DNA of 64,000 nt from Microbispora siamensis (GCF_016863095.1 NZ_BOOF01000030.1:121854-185853), one strand, 5' to 3'; numbered from the stretch's first letter, positions 7,916 to 16,604 are shown. A program made the numbers and translations. Notes: generated by a model from the sequence alone, not told the origin.

Positions 7916-8680
7916 TCAGGCGCCCATCGCGTGCACGCCGCCGTCGACGTGGACGATCTCGCCGGTCGTGGCGGGGAACCAGTCGGACAGCAGCGCGACG
8001 CAGGCCTTGGCGGCGGGGGCGGTGTCGGCGAGGTCCCAGCCGAGCGGCGCGCGCTCCGGCCAGGAGTCCTCGAACTCCTTGAACCCGGGGATGCTCTTGG
8101 CCGCCATCGTGCGGAGCGGGCCGGCGGCGACGAGGTTGACCCGGATGCCGTGCTTGCCCAGGTCCCGGGCGAGGTAGCGCGAGCACGACTCCAGCCCGGC
8201 CTTGGCCACGCCCATCCAGTCGTAGACCGGCCACGCCTTGGTCGCGTCGAAGTCCAGGCCGACGACCGCGCCGCCCTCCTTCATCAGCGGCAGGCACGCG
8301 ACGGCGAGCGACTTGAACGAGAACGTCGAGACGTGGACCGCCGTGGCGACGTCCTCCCAGGAGGTGTTGAGGAAGTTGCCGCCCAGGCAGGACTGCGGGG
8401 CGAACCCGATCGAGTGGACGACCCCGTCCAGCCCGTCGAGGTGCGCGCCGACGCGGTCGGCGAGCGTGTCGAGGTGATCGGTGTTCTGGACGTCCAGTTC
8501 GATCACCGGCGGCGGCTCGGGCAGCCGCTTGGCGATGCGCTCGACCAGGCTGAGGCGGCCGAAGCCGGTCAGCACGACCTGGGCGCCCTCCTCCTGGGCC
8601 AGCTTCGCCACGTTGAAGGCGATCGAGGCGTCGGTGAGGACGCCGGTGACCAGCAGTCGCTTCCCGTCCAGCAAACCCAT
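7916..8680 (-). CDS. fabI: Enoyl-[acyl-carrier-protein] reductase (NADH), InhA/FabI type
   Basis: A 254-residue short-chain reductase fold enzyme that performs the last step of type II fatty-acid elongation. It begins MGLLDGKRLLVTGVLTDASI, the InhA-type NADH-binding start. The catalytic region has LDFDATKAWPVYDWMGVAKA, with the Tyr-x6-Lys pair and the preceding Phe as in mycobacterial InhA, and HVDGGVHAMGA ends the protein. It follows fabG on the same strand with a 29-nt gap, the fabG1-inhA arrangement of actinobacteria. Confidence 0.93.
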   Translation of the reverse strand: MGLLDGKRLLVTGVLTDASIAFNVAKLAQEEGAQVVLTGFGRLSLVERIAKRLPEPPPVIELDVQNTDHLDTLADRVGAHLDGLDGVVHSIGFAPQSCLGGNFLNTSWEDVATAVHVSTFSFKSLAVACLPLMKEGGAVVGLDFDATKAWPVYDWMGVAKAGLESCSRYLARDLGKHGIRVNLVAAGPLRTMAAKSIPGFKEFEDSWPERAPLGWDLADTAPAAKACVALLSDWFPATTGEIVHVDGGVHAMGA

Positions 8681-8709
8681 GTCCAGCTCCAGTCAGTCGG
8701 GTGTCCGGC

Positions 8710-9477
<768 letters not shown>

Positions 9478-9478
9478 T

Positions 9479-9484
9479 TAGGAT
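9479..9484 (+). promoter_or_regulatory. -10 element of leaderless tldD promoter
   Basis: TAGGAT is followed by 7 nt and the ATG at 9492. It favours that ATG over the GTG at 9486. No ribosome binding site is visible. Confidence 0.55.
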
Positions 9485-9491
9485 CGTGGAC

Positions 9492-10985
9492 ATGCGCCAG
9501 ATCGACCCCGACTTCCTCGCCCTGCCGCTGCGGCGGCTGGCGGACGCGGCCCTGCAGCGCGCCCGTGACCTGGGAGCCGAGCACGCCTCGTTCCGGCTCG
9601 AACGCGTGCGCGCCGAGACGCTGCGCCTGTTCGACGCCCGGCTCGAGGGGTCCTCGGACGCCGACGACCTCGGCTTCGCCGTACGGGTGATCAAGGACGG
9701 CACGTGGGGCTTCGCGTCCGGGATCGAGCTGACCCCGGAGGCCGCGGCCCGGGCCGCCGAGGAGGCCGTGCGGGTGGCGGCGGTCAGCGCGCCGATCAAC
9801 CGCGAGCCGGTGGAGCTCGCCCCCGAGCCGGTGTACGACGACGTGACCTGGGTGTCGGCCTACGAGGTCGACCCGTTCGACGTGCCGCTGCCGGACAAGG
9901 CGGCGCTGCTGGCGGAGTGGTCGTCCGGCCTGCTCGGCCGGGTCGACCACGTCTCCGCCTCGCTCATGCAGGTCAAGGAGCAGAAGTTCTACGCCGACAC
10001 GGCGGGCACGGTGACCACGCAGCAGCGCGTGCGGCTGCACCCCGTCCTGACCGCGATGCGGGCCGACGGCGACCGGTTCGACGACATGCGCACGCTGGCC
10101 CCGCCGGTCGGCCGGGGGTACGAGTACCTGACCGGCACCGGCTGGGACTTCCCCGCCGAGCTGGCCGAGATCCCCGACCTGCTGGACGAGAAGCTCAAGG
10201 CGCCCTCGGTCGAGGCCGGGCCGTACGACCTGGTGATCGACCCGTCGAACCTGTGGCTGACGATCCACGAGTCGATCGGCCACGCGACCGAGCTCGACCG
10301 GGCGCTCGGCTACGAGGCGGCCTACGCCGGCACCTCCTTCGCCACCTTCGACCAGCTCGGCAGCCTGCACTACGGCTCGCCGGTGATGAACGTGACGGGC
10401 GACCGCACGGTCGAGCACGGCCTGGCCACCGTCGGCTGGGACGACGAGGGCGTGGCCGGTCAGTCGTTCGACATCGTCCGCGAGGGCACGCTGGTGGGCT
10501 ACCAGCTCGACCGGCGGATGGCGCTGCTGAAGGGCCTCGGGCGGTCGAACGGCTGCGCGTTCGCCGACTCCCCGGGGCACGTGCCGATCCAGCGGATGGC
10601 CAACGTGTCGCTCCAGCCGGCGGCGGACGGCCCCTCCACCGACGAGCTGATCTCGCGGGTCGAGCGCGGGATCTACGTCGTCGGCGACAAGAGCTGGTCG
10701 ATCGACATGCAGCGGTACAACTTCCAGTTCACCGGCCAGCGGTTCTACCGCATCGAGAACGGCCGCCTGGCCGGGCAGCTGCGCGACGTGGCCTACCAGG
10801 CGACGACCACGGACTTCTGGCGCTCCATGGAGGCCGTCGGCGGCCCGCAGACGTACGTGCTCGGCGGCGCCTTCAACTGCGGCAAGGGCCAGCCGGGCCA
10901 GGTCGCGCCGGTCAGTCACGGCGCTCCTGCGGCCCTGTTCCGCGGCGTACGGATCCTCAACACCGTCCAGGAGGGTGGCAAGTGA
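9492..10985 (+). CDS. tldD: TldD/PmbA-family metalloprotease subunit TldD
   Basis: A 497-residue member of the TldD/PmbA (U62/M103) family. The zinc motif HExxxH is visible as HESIGHATE (about residue 262), the mark of the catalytic TldD partner. TldD pairs with TldE to degrade unfolded peptides, and in some bacteria it trims leader peptides of modified peptides. The downstream partner overlaps its stop codon by 4 nt (GTGA), so the two are translationally coupled. The pair looks like the conserved housekeeping copy beside fabG-fabI; a role in processing the lanthipeptides 40 kb away is only a remote possibility. Confidence 0.9.
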   Translation: MRQIDPDFLALPLRRLADAALQRARDLGAEHASFRLERVRAETLRLFDARLEGSSDADDLGFAVRVIKDGTWGFASGIELTPEAAARAAEEAVRVAAVSAPINREPVELAPEPVYDDVTWVSAYEVDPFDVPLPDKAALLAEWSSGLLGRVDHVSASLMQVKEQKFYADTAGTVTTQQRVRLHPVLTAMRADGDRFDDMRTLAPPVGRGYEYLTGTGWDFPAELAEIPDLLDEKLKAPSVEAGPYDLVIDPSNLWLTIHESIGHATELDRALGYEAAYAGTSFATFDQLGSLHYGSPVMNVTGDRTVEHGLATVGWDDEGVAGQSFDIVREGTLVGYQLDRRMALLKGLGRSNGCAFADSPGHVPIQRMANVSLQPAADGPSTDELISRVERGIYVVGDKSWSIDMQRYNFQFTGQRFYRIENGRLAGQLRDVAYQATTTDFWRSMEAVGGPQTYVLGGAFNCGKGQPGQVAPVSHGAPAALFRGVRILNTVQEGGK

Positions 10986-12364
10986 GCGACGGGGTGACCA
11001 CACCGCAGGAGACGGTGGAGCGGGCGCTCGCGCTGAGCGAGGCCGACGGCTGCGTCGTCATCGTGGACGAGGGCTCGACCGCCAATCTCCGCTTCGCCGG
11101 CAACACGCTGACGACCAACGGGGTCGCGCGCTCGTCCCGGCTCACCGTGATCTCCGTCGTGGGCGCCGGGGTGGGGGTCGTGTCGCGCTCCGCCGTACGG
11201 GCCGAGCAGTTGGCCGACGTGGTGGTCGCGGCGGACCGCGCCGCGCGGGAGGCCCGGCCGTCGGAGGACGCCCGGCCTCTGGTGGAGGGCGCGGCCGGCG
11301 AGGGCTGGGACCGCCCGGTGGAGCCGACCTCCATCGACGTGTTCGGGGACTTCGCCCCCGCGCTCGGCGAGGCGTTCGCCGCCGCCGACGCCTCGGGACG
11401 CAGGCTGTACGGCTTCGCCGAGCACAGCATGACCTCGACGTTCGTCGGCTCGTCCGCGGGACTGCGGCTGCGCCACGACCAGCCGACCGGCCGGCTCGAA
11501 CTGAACGCCAAGTCGGCGGACATGACGCGCTCGGCGTGGACGGGCGTGGCCACCCGCGACTTCTCCGACGTGGACGTGGCCGCGCTGGACGAGACGCTCG
11601 TCCGGCGGCTCGACTGGGCCAAGCGGCGGATCAGCCTGGAGCCGGGCCGCTACGAGACGCTCCTGCCGCCCACGGCGGTCTCCGACCTGATGATCTACCT
11701 GTACTGGTCGGCCGGCGCGCGGGACGCGGCCGACGGCCGCACGGTGTTCTCCCGGCCCGGCGGCGGCACCCGGGTGGGCGAGCGGCTCTCGACGCTGCCG
11801 GTCTCGCTCCACAGCGATCCGGCCCGGGCCGGCGTCGAGTGCGCGCCGTTCGTCGTCGCGCACTCCTCCAGCCGGGAGCAGTCGGTCTTCGACAACGGCC
11901 TGCCCCTGGCCCGCACCGAGTGGATCAGCGACGGCACCCTGGCCAACCTCGTGCAGACCCGGCACTCCGCCGAGCTGACCGGCCTCGCCGCGACCCCGCA
12001 GATCGACAACCTGATCATGACGGGACCGGACGGCGGCCGCTCGCTGGAGGAGATGATCGCCTCGACCGAGCGGGGCCTGCTGCTGACCTGCCTGTGGTAC
12101 ATCCGCGAGGTCGACCCGCAGTCGCTGCTCCTGACCGGGCTGACCAGGGACGGCGTCTACCTGGTCGAGAACGGCGAGGTCGTGGGCGAGGTCAACAACT
12201 TCCGGTTCAACGAGTCGCCGGTCGACCTGCTCGGCCGCCTCACCGAGGTGGGCCCGAGCGAGCAGACGCTGCCGCGCGAGTGGAACGACTGGTTCACCCG
12301 CGCCGTCATGCCGCCGGTCCGGGTGCCCGACTTCAACATGTCGACGGTCAGCCAGGCCAGCTGA
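10982..12364 (+). CDS. tldE: TldE/PmbA-family protease subunit
   Basis: A 460-residue partner of TldD that lacks the HExxxH zinc site, as expected for the TldE/PmbA subunit. It starts at the GTG overlapping the tldD TGA (GTGA). Recognisable stretches are the N-terminal VIVDEGSTANLRFAGNTLTT and a C-terminal GEVVGEVNNFRFNESPVDLL close to the end. Together the two subunits should form the heteromeric cytoplasmic protease. Confidence 0.9.
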   Translation: MSDGVTTPQETVERALALSEADGCVVIVDEGSTANLRFAGNTLTTNGVARSSRLTVISVVGAGVGVVSRSAVRAEQLADVVVAADRAAREARPSEDARPLVEGAAGEGWDRPVEPTSIDVFGDFAPALGEAFAAADASGRRLYGFAEHSMTSTFVGSSAGLRLRHDQPTGRLELNAKSADMTRSAWTGVATRDFSDVDVAALDETLVRRLDWAKRRISLEPGRYETLLPPTAVSDLMIYLYWSAGARDAADGRTVFSRPGGGTRVGERLSTLPVSLHSDPARAGVECAPFVVAHSSSREQSVFDNGLPLARTEWISDGTLANLVQTRHSAELTGLAATPQIDNLIMTGPDGGRSLEEMIASTERGLLLTCLWYIREVDPQSLLLTGLTRDGVYLVENGEVVGEVNNFRFNESPVDLLGRLTEVGPSEQTLPREWNDWFTRAVMPPVRVPDFNMSTVSQAS

Positions 12365-12369
12365 GTCCC

Positions 12370-12405
12370 ATTCGACGTCCTGCTCGACGTCCTATTCGGT
12401 GTCCT
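12370..12405. repeat. Three tandem 12-bp repeats over the dodecin 3' end
   Basis: ATTCGACGTCCT, GCTCGACGTCCT and ATTCGGTGTCCT are consecutive 12-bp copies. The last lies inside the dodecin C-terminal codons and the second spans its stop codon. A small local duplication is the simplest cause. Confidence 0.6.
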
Positions 12406-12607
12406 CGAGGCGGAAGCCCACTTTCATGCCGACCTGGAAGTGGGCCACCTCGCCGTCCACGATGTGCCCGCGAACCTCGGTCACCTCGAACCAGTCCAGG
12501 TGGCGCAGCGTCTGCGCGGCCCGCCTGACGCCGTTGCGGATGGCCTGGTCGACGCTCTCGGCCGAGGTGCCCACTATCTCGGTCACCCGGTAGGTGCGGT
12601 CCGACAT
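12392..12607 (-). CDS. Dodecin family flavin-binding protein
   Basis: A 71-residue dodecin. RVTEIVGTSAESVDQAIRNG and LDWFEVTEVRGHI, with the flavin-stacking Trp, match the family, whose members form hollow dodecamers that store or buffer FMN/riboflavin. AGGAGG lies 5-10 nt before the ATG at 12607, so the upstream extension to 12661 is rejected. The gene converges on tldE. It could buffer the free flavin demanded by the many FMN enzymes in the window, though that link is speculative. Confidence 0.88.
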   Translation of the reverse strand: MSDRTYRVTEIVGTSAESVDQAIRNGVRRAAQTLRHLDWFEVTEVRGHIVDGEVAHFQVGMKVGFRLEDTE

Positions 12608-12680
12608 GACGTCCTCCTGCCTGTGCCTGTCGCGTGATCGTATCGCTGGTGCGGGGGTCACCCCCGCCTCCCCCGGGGTC

Positions 12681-12686
12681 TACCGT
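12681..12686 (+). promoter_or_regulatory. -10 element of leaderless DUF3099 promoter
   Basis: TACCGT is followed by 7 nt and the GTG at 12694. This fits leaderless transcription and decides between the competing GTG codons at 12685 and 12694. Confidence 0.5.
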
Positions 12687-12693
12687 GGAAATC

Positions 12694-13017
12694 GTGAATC
12701 CATGGCGCTGGTTGCGAAAAGACCGCCCGGTCGTTCACCAGGTGACGGACGCCCAGCCGTCGCTGTCCGACGACGTGCGCAAGCGGGAGATCAGTTACCT
12801 CATCAAGATGGGCATCCGGCTCGTCTGCCTCATCCTGGCGGTGGCGGTGCCGGCCCCCTGGCCCGTCAGGGCCCTGTTCGTCGCGGGCGCGGTTCTTTTG
12901 CCATACGTTGCCGTTATCGGGGCCAATCAGAGAGGTCACGAGCCTCCTCCGCCCCCAGACTTGACCTCGCCTAACCAAAACGAGATACCACGCCATCGAC
13001 GCGAGATCGGGTCGTGA
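12694..13017 (+). CDS. DUF3099 family membrane protein
   Basis: A 107-residue small membrane protein. The segment VTDAQPSLSDDVRKREISYL followed by IKMGIRLVCLILAVAVPAPW and a second helix, ALFVAGAVLLPYVAVIGANQ, is the DUF3099 pattern found across actinobacteria. Two transmembrane helices span about residues 47-65 and 69-87, and the tail is charged. Function is unknown. A structured RNA gene follows 45 bp downstream. Confidence 0.8.
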   Translation: MNPWRWLRKDRPVVHQVTDAQPSLSDDVRKREISYLIKMGIRLVCLILAVAVPAPWPVRALFVAGAVLLPYVAVIGANQRGHEPPPPPDLTSPNQNEIPRHRREIGS

Positions 13018-13024
13018 CAAAGTC

Positions 13025-13056
13025 TTGACGCAACCCAAGGGTTGGAGGTGTACAGT
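13025..13056 (+). promoter_or_regulatory. Promoter-like elements before the three-hairpin RNA
   Basis: TTGACG (13025-13030) and TACAGT (13051-13056) are separated by 20 bp. This is longer than ideal, but each hexamer is good. Transcription would start near 13062, just before the first hairpin. Confidence 0.5.
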
Positions 13057-13061
13057 TTAGC

Positions 13062-13177
13062 CAAGCGCTCTGGTCCCCCGTCGGAGCGCTGGTGCCGGCG
13101 TTCCGGGCCCCCGTCGGAACGCCGATGAAGCGACGCCGGGTGGTTTGCCCCCGTAACCACCCGGCGTCGCCCTTTTC
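13062..13177 (+). ncRNA. Compact RNA with three hairpins, each with a C5 loop (6C-like)
   Basis: Three consecutive hairpins are directly visible. Stem one is AGCGCTC/GAGCGCT (13064-13070 with 13084-13090). Stem two is GGCGTTCC/GGAACGCC (13097-13104 with 13116-13123). Stem three is GCGACGCCGGGTGGTT paired over 16 bp (13130-13145 with 13155-13170) and is followed by CCTTTT, a terminator. Every loop holds CCCCCGT. C-rich loops displayed on stems recall the actinobacterial 6C RNA class, whose loops carry runs of about six C and can pair with G-rich ribosome sites. Here there are three loops with five C each, so it may be a relative or a separate class. Size would be about 115 nt. Confidence 0.72.
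13130..13176 (+). terminator. Intrinsic terminator forming the third RNA hairpin
   Basis: A 16-bp perfect stem (13130-13145/13155-13170) with a 9-nt loop TGCCCCCGT and a TTTT tract at 13173-13176. Confidence 0.8.
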
Positions 13178-13325
13178 CGGGGTCGTCGAGCAGCGTCAAC
13201 CGACTTCGTACGGACCTCACGGACCGGCCGTCGCGGTCGTCCCCGGCGGGGACGGCCCTTCCGCCGAACGGCCCCCGGCGTCCGCCCTTCCCCTCTACGC
13301 GGCGCCGGGGCCGTGGAAGCCGGCG

Positions 13326-13583
13326 TCAGGAGTCGCCGGGCTTGTCCGCGGTCGCCTCCGCCCACTCCTTCGCCATCCGCGACAGCCGCTCCACCACATC
13401 CGGCGGCGCGGTGCCGGCCCCCTGCGCCAGCCCCACCAGGTAGGCGGTCAGCGGGGCGGCGGGCCGCGCCACGCCGTGCGCCACATCCCTGGTCAGGTCG
13501 AGCACCGCGGCCCGGTCCACCCGGGCGGGGTCGATGCCCAGCTCGCGGCAGACCTGGGCCGTCCATTCCTCCAGCACGTTCAC
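13326..13583 (-). CDS. DUF6457 family small protein of the molybdenum cofactor operon
   Basis: An 85-residue protein starting VNVLEEWTAQVCRELGID, followed by VDRAAVLDLTRDVAHGVARP and a helical tail. This all-helical family (DUF6457) is regularly found beside mobA in actinobacteria. AAGGGAG lies 6 nt before the GTG at 13583, and the gene starts 11 nt after the mobA stop. Its role in molybdenum cofactor handling is implied only by context. Confidence 0.75.
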   Translation of the reverse strand: MNVLEEWTAQVCRELGIDPARVDRAAVLDLTRDVAHGVARPAAPLTAYLVGLAQGAGTAPPDVVERLSRMAKEWAEATADKPGDS

Positions 13584-13594
13584 GCGTACTCCCT

Positions 13595-14215
13595 TCACCC
13601 GCGCTCCCGGGCCCGCTCGCGGGCCGCGCGCAGATCCTCGACGGTGTCGCAATCGAACCACGGCGGGGTCTCCCCCGGCGCCACCGGCGGGCGTACGGGC
13701 GCCGGCGCCAGCGGGCCGAGCAGCCCGCGCAGCGACCGCCCCTGGTACGGGCCGAGCGCGGCCCGCAGGGCCGCCGTCCGCCACGCACCGGTGAGCCACT
13801 GCTCACGGCCCTCGTCGTCCACGAGCACCGCGCCCGCGCCGTCCTCCGGCACGGCCGCCAGGAGCGCCCCGACGTGCCCGGCGACGACGAACGGCAGATC
13901 GGCGGCGAGCAGGACGACCAGCGGGGACGTGACCTCGGCGAGCCCGGCGCGCAGCGCCGGCACCGGCCCGCCGCCCGGCGGGTCCTCGCGGGTGAACAGC
14001 ACGCCCGGCATGTCCCTGGGCGGGCCCACCACGACCACCGTGCGGGCGTCGCGGACGGCCGCCGCCACCCGCTCGACGAGGGGCATCCCGCCGACGAGCG
14101 CGCCCGGCTTGTCCGCCCCGCCGAGCCGCTCGGCCCGGCCCCCCGCCAGGATCACGGCGTCGTACGCCGGCGGGCAGGCCGCATCACCTGCGCCGGTTCC
14201 GGGACGGGAACGCAC
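13595..14215 (-). CDS. mobA: Molybdenum cofactor guanylyltransferase
   Basis: A 206-residue MobA-like nucleotidyltransferase that attaches GMP to molybdopterin. It has the N-terminal LAGGRAERLGGADKP loop (consensus LAGGxSxRxGxDK), LAADLPFV for the metal-binding Asp, and WFDCDTVEDLRAA near the C-terminus (the N/D-T-P/V-eDL element). GGGAG lies upstream of the GTG at 14215. It is second in moaA-mobA-DUF6457. A more general NTP-transferase role cannot be excluded, but the moaA neighbour supports the call. Confidence 0.85.
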   Translation of the reverse strand: MRSRPGTGAGDAACPPAYDAVILAGGRAERLGGADKPGALVGGMPLVERVAAAVRDARTVVVVGPPRDMPGVLFTREDPPGGGPVPALRAGLAEVTSPLVVLLAADLPFVVAGHVGALLAAVPEDGAGAVLVDDEGREQWLTGAWRTAALRAALGPYQGRSLRGLLGPLAPAPVRPPVAPGETPPWFDCDTVEDLRAARERARERG

Positions 14216-14266
14216 GGGTGCTCCCTGAACTCTCTCGGGGCTCTCTTGGGCTCTCTTGGGGCCCCG

Positions 14267-15256
14267 TCAGCCGCCGATGGCCGACATCGGGCGGGCCGGC
14301 TGGAGGAAGGCGGGATCGTCGATGCCGTGCCCCGCCCTCTTCCCCCGCACCGCCGCGACCCACCGCGCCGCCAGTTCCTCGTCCGAGGCGCCCGAGCGCA
14401 GCGCCGTACGCAGGTCGGACTCCTCGGTAGCGAACAGGCAGTTGCGGACCTGACCGTCGGCGGTGATACGGACGCGGTCGCATGCGCCGCAGAACGGCCG
14501 GGTGACCGAGCCGATCACGCCCACCCGGTGCGGGCCGCCGTCCACCAGGAACAGCTCGGCGGGGGCGCTGCCCCGCTCGCGCGGATCGTCCTCGGCGAGG
14601 TCGAAGGAGTCCTTCAGCAGCCCGAGGATCTCGTCGGCCGTGATCATGTCGTCGCGGCGCCAGCCGTGCTGGGCGTCGAGCGGCATCTGCTCGATGAAGC
14701 GCAGCTCATACCCCTGGTCGAGGCAGTAACGCAGCAGCGGCACGGCCTCGTGGTCGTTGACGCCGCGCATCAGCACCGCGTTGACCTTGACCGGCGTGAG
14801 GCCCGCCGCCGTCGCCGCGGCGAGCCCGTCCAGCACGTCGCGCAGCCGGTCGCGGTGCGCCAGCCGGACGAACACGTCGCGGTCGAGCGTGTCCAGAGAG
14901 ACGTTGACACGGTCGAGACCGGCCCGCGCGAGCGGCTCCGCGAGGCGGGCCAGGCCGATGCCGTTGGTCGTCAGCGACACCTGTGGACGCGGGCGCAGCG
15001 CGGCGGTCGCGGCCACGATCTCGGGGAGTTCCCGCCGCAGCAGCGGCTCGCCACCGGTGAAGCGAACCTCCCGGATGCCGAGCCGCTCCACGCCGATCGT
15101 CAGCAGGCGGACGATCTCCTCGCCGGTGAGCAGTTCGGGCTTGGGCAGCCAGTCGAGGCCCTCTGGCGGCATGCAGTACGCGCACCGCAGGTTGCACCGG
15201 TCGGTCAGCGACACCCTCAGATCGGTCGCGACCCGGCCGAACGAGTCAACCAGCAC
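14267..15256 (-). CDS. moaA: GTP 3',8-cyclase MoaA (radical SAM)
   Basis: A 329-residue radical SAM enzyme that starts molybdopterin synthesis from GTP. The N-terminal 4Fe-4S ligands are C21-x3-C25-x2-C28 (CNLRCAYC). The C-terminal cluster is CGACDRVRITADGQVRNC, and the protein ends in the Gly-Gly tail needed for MoaA activity. The GTG at 15256 is preferred because GGAGGT lies 6 nt upstream; the reading from 15334 adds no family sequence. Confidence 0.95.
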   Translation of the reverse strand: MLVDSFGRVATDLRVSLTDRCNLRCAYCMPPEGLDWLPKPELLTGEEIVRLLTIGVERLGIREVRFTGGEPLLRRELPEIVAATAALRPRPQVSLTTNGIGLARLAEPLARAGLDRVNVSLDTLDRDVFVRLAHRDRLRDVLDGLAAATAAGLTPVKVNAVLMRGVNDHEAVPLLRYCLDQGYELRFIEQMPLDAQHGWRRDDMITADEILGLLKDSFDLAEDDPRERGSAPAELFLVDGGPHRVGVIGSVTRPFCGACDRVRITADGQVRNCLFATEESDLRTALRSGASDEELAARWVAAVRGKRAGHGIDDPAFLQPARPMSAIGG

Positions 15257-15374
15257 GAGAGGACCTCCAACCCCAGAGAGCCTCAAGCCTAAGCCCTGCC
15301 GCCACGATGGCGACAACCTCGATCGCCCCGGCATGATTCCCCCACCCCGGACGGAACGGCCCCGCCGCCCGCGG

Positions 15375-15797
15375 TCACCGATCCCGGCGGCGCTCGATCC
15401 GCTTGCGGCGGGCGACCTCGCGCCGGTGCTCGGCCAGCGCGCGCTCGCGCTCGCGCCGGTTCACGCGCGCCTGGCCCTTGGTGCTCTCCAGTTCCAGCCG
15501 CAGCGCCTCCTGCGCGGCCGTGCCGCGCCGGGTGACCCGGGCCGCGGCGCGGGCGGCGAGCTTGGCCGCGCGCTTTGGATTGACCCGCCGCTCCCGGGCG
15601 GTCTCCACCGGGACGGCCGGGGCCGCCTCGGCGCGTTCGAGCAGGGCGACCCCGTGCCGCATAAGGAACTCGTACAGCTCGGGGTCGGTGGGTTCGGAGC
15701 CGAGGACGAACCGGGTCGCGCGAAGCTCGCCGTCCTCGACGATCTCCAGGACGCCCACCCAGAAAGGGCTCTCGAAGTAGACGGACAGGGAAACCAC
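15375..15797 (-). CDS. YjdF family protein (DUF2992)
   Basis: A 140-residue protein beginning VVSLSVYFESPFWVGVLEIV, the YjdF/DUF2992 signature, followed by LRATRFVLGSEPTDPELYEF. It ends with a long Arg/Ala/Glu-rich helical tail (about residues 75-140) that looks RNA-binding or coiled. In Firmicutes yjdF lies under a riboswitch that senses azaaromatic compounds. GGAGG is close to the GTG at 15797, and a strong stem-loop sits just upstream (15814-15849). The molecular function is unknown, with detoxification of aromatic heterocycles a proposal for the family. Confidence 0.8.
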   Translation of the reverse strand: MVSLSVYFESPFWVGVLEIVEDGELRATRFVLGSEPTDPELYEFLMRHGVALLERAEAAPAVPVETARERRVNPKRAAKLAARAAARVTRRGTAAQEALRLELESTKGQARVNRRERERALAEHRREVARRKRIERRRDR

Positions 15798-15813
15798 GAT
15801 GCCTCCACAGGTA

Positions 15814-15849
15814 TGCCGACAGGCGGCTTGGCGAAGCCGCTTTCCGGCA
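15814..15849 (-). promoter_or_regulatory. Structured leader of the yjdF-like gene (riboswitch candidate)
   Basis: On the minus strand TGCCG/CGGCA encloses an internal loop (GAAA opposite CTGT), then a perfect GCGGCTT-CGCC-AAGCCGC hairpin. The element ends 8 nt before the GGAGG ribosome site of the yjdF-like gene. The position and compact two-helix form suit a translational switch. Whether it matches the known yjdF riboswitch class needs a covariance search. Confidence 0.5.
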
Positions 15850-16032
15850 CACCGGACATCCTCCGAGGCTCCCCGAGGGGACACGTGAGGCGGATACGGA
15901 ACCGCCGGGCCCGGAAGGACCGGCGGGCGCCCGGGCTACCGACCGGGACCGCGTTTTCGTGTGCGCGACCAGGATAACGGCAGGCGTCCGCCCCCGGCTC
16001 GGGGTGCCGGCCGCCCTCCTGGCCGACTCGCG

Positions 16033-16503
16033 TCAGGAGCCGATTCCGAGGAGTTTGCCGAGAAGCGCGCTCAACTGGCCACGCTCCTCGGGCGTAAGAG
16101 GGTGGAAGGCGTCCTCGAGGAAGGCCGGGATCGACGTCTGGGCCTCGGCCAGCCGCCGCCGGCCCGAGTCGGTGATGGTGACGGCGTAGGAACGGCGGTC
16201 GCGGGGGTTGCGTTCCCGGCGCACGTGACCCGCCTGCTCCAGGTCGTCGCAGACGCTCACCATGACGCTGCGGTCGATGCGCAGCTCCTCGCTGAGCGTC
16301 TGCTGGGAGCACGGGCCGACGGCGTCGAGCATCTGGAGCACGAGATGCTGCCCGACGCCGAGACCTTCCTCGGTGGCGCGGGCGTCCGCGGCGCGCGCCA
16401 CGGCTGCCGAGGCCCGGCACAGCGCGATGTCCAGCCGCTCCGCCGCCAGCTGCGGAAAGTACGTCACGCGTGCCCGCTCGGCCGTCCTGGTCGTGGTCGC
16501 CAT
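16033..16503 (-). CDS. MarR-family transcriptional regulator
   Basis: A 156-residue MarR-type winged-helix repressor. The core has QTLSEELRIDRSVMVSVCDD (recognition helix) and the wing HVRRERNPRDRRSYAVTITD with the conserved DxRxxxV/TxT/G pattern. GAGGAG lies 6 nt before the ATG at 16503. It is divergent from an MFS transporter, the classic layout of a drug-responsive repressor and its pump. Two CAAAT(C/T)GTTTG boxes lie in the shared region and are its probable operators. Confidence 0.88.
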   Translation of the reverse strand: MATTTRTAERARVTYFPQLAAERLDIALCRASAAVARAADARATEEGLGVGQHLVLQMLDAVGPCSQQTLSEELRIDRSVMVSVCDDLEQAGHVRRERNPRDRRSYAVTITDSGRRRLAEAQTSIPAFLEDAFHPLTPEERGQLSALLGKLLGIGS

Positions 16504-16551
16504 CGATCTCCTCTTCGCTATGCGGCCAGCGTACACCAAACCATCTCCAGG

Positions 16552-16562
16552 CAAATCGTTTG
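16552..16562. promoter_or_regulatory. MarR operator candidate 1
   Basis: CAAATCGTTTG, an imperfect palindrome (CAAA-N3-TTTG). Its right end runs into TTGACA (16560-16565), so bound repressor would block the -35 of the MFS promoter. Confidence 0.6.
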
Positions 16563-16587
16563 ACAGAAGATGATTTGTGGCCATACG
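16560..16587 (+). promoter_or_regulatory. Promoter of the MFS transporter gene
   Basis: TTGACA (16560-16565) and CATACG (16582-16587) are spaced 16 bp apart, 49 bp before the GTG start. The -35 overlaps operator candidate 1. Confidence 0.55.
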
Positions 16588-16604
16588 GTCCGATCGTCTG
16601 TCAG

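Noticed and set aside
9704..12364. An 886-residue reading frame covering tldD and tldE
   Set aside because: Only the part from 10982 has family sequence (TldE). The first 426 codons are an Arg/Gly-rich out-of-frame reading of tldD.
9492..12364. Dedicated TldD/TldE protease for the lanthipeptide leader
   Set aside because: TldD/E can trim modified peptides, but this pair is 35 kb from the precursors in a housekeeping neighbourhood. No link is visible.
13180..13325. Additional small gene or second RNA between the hairpin RNA and the DUF6457 gene
   Set aside because: The sequence has scattered GC-rich inverted repeats but no start with a ribosome site and no consistent stem-loop-terminator arrangement.
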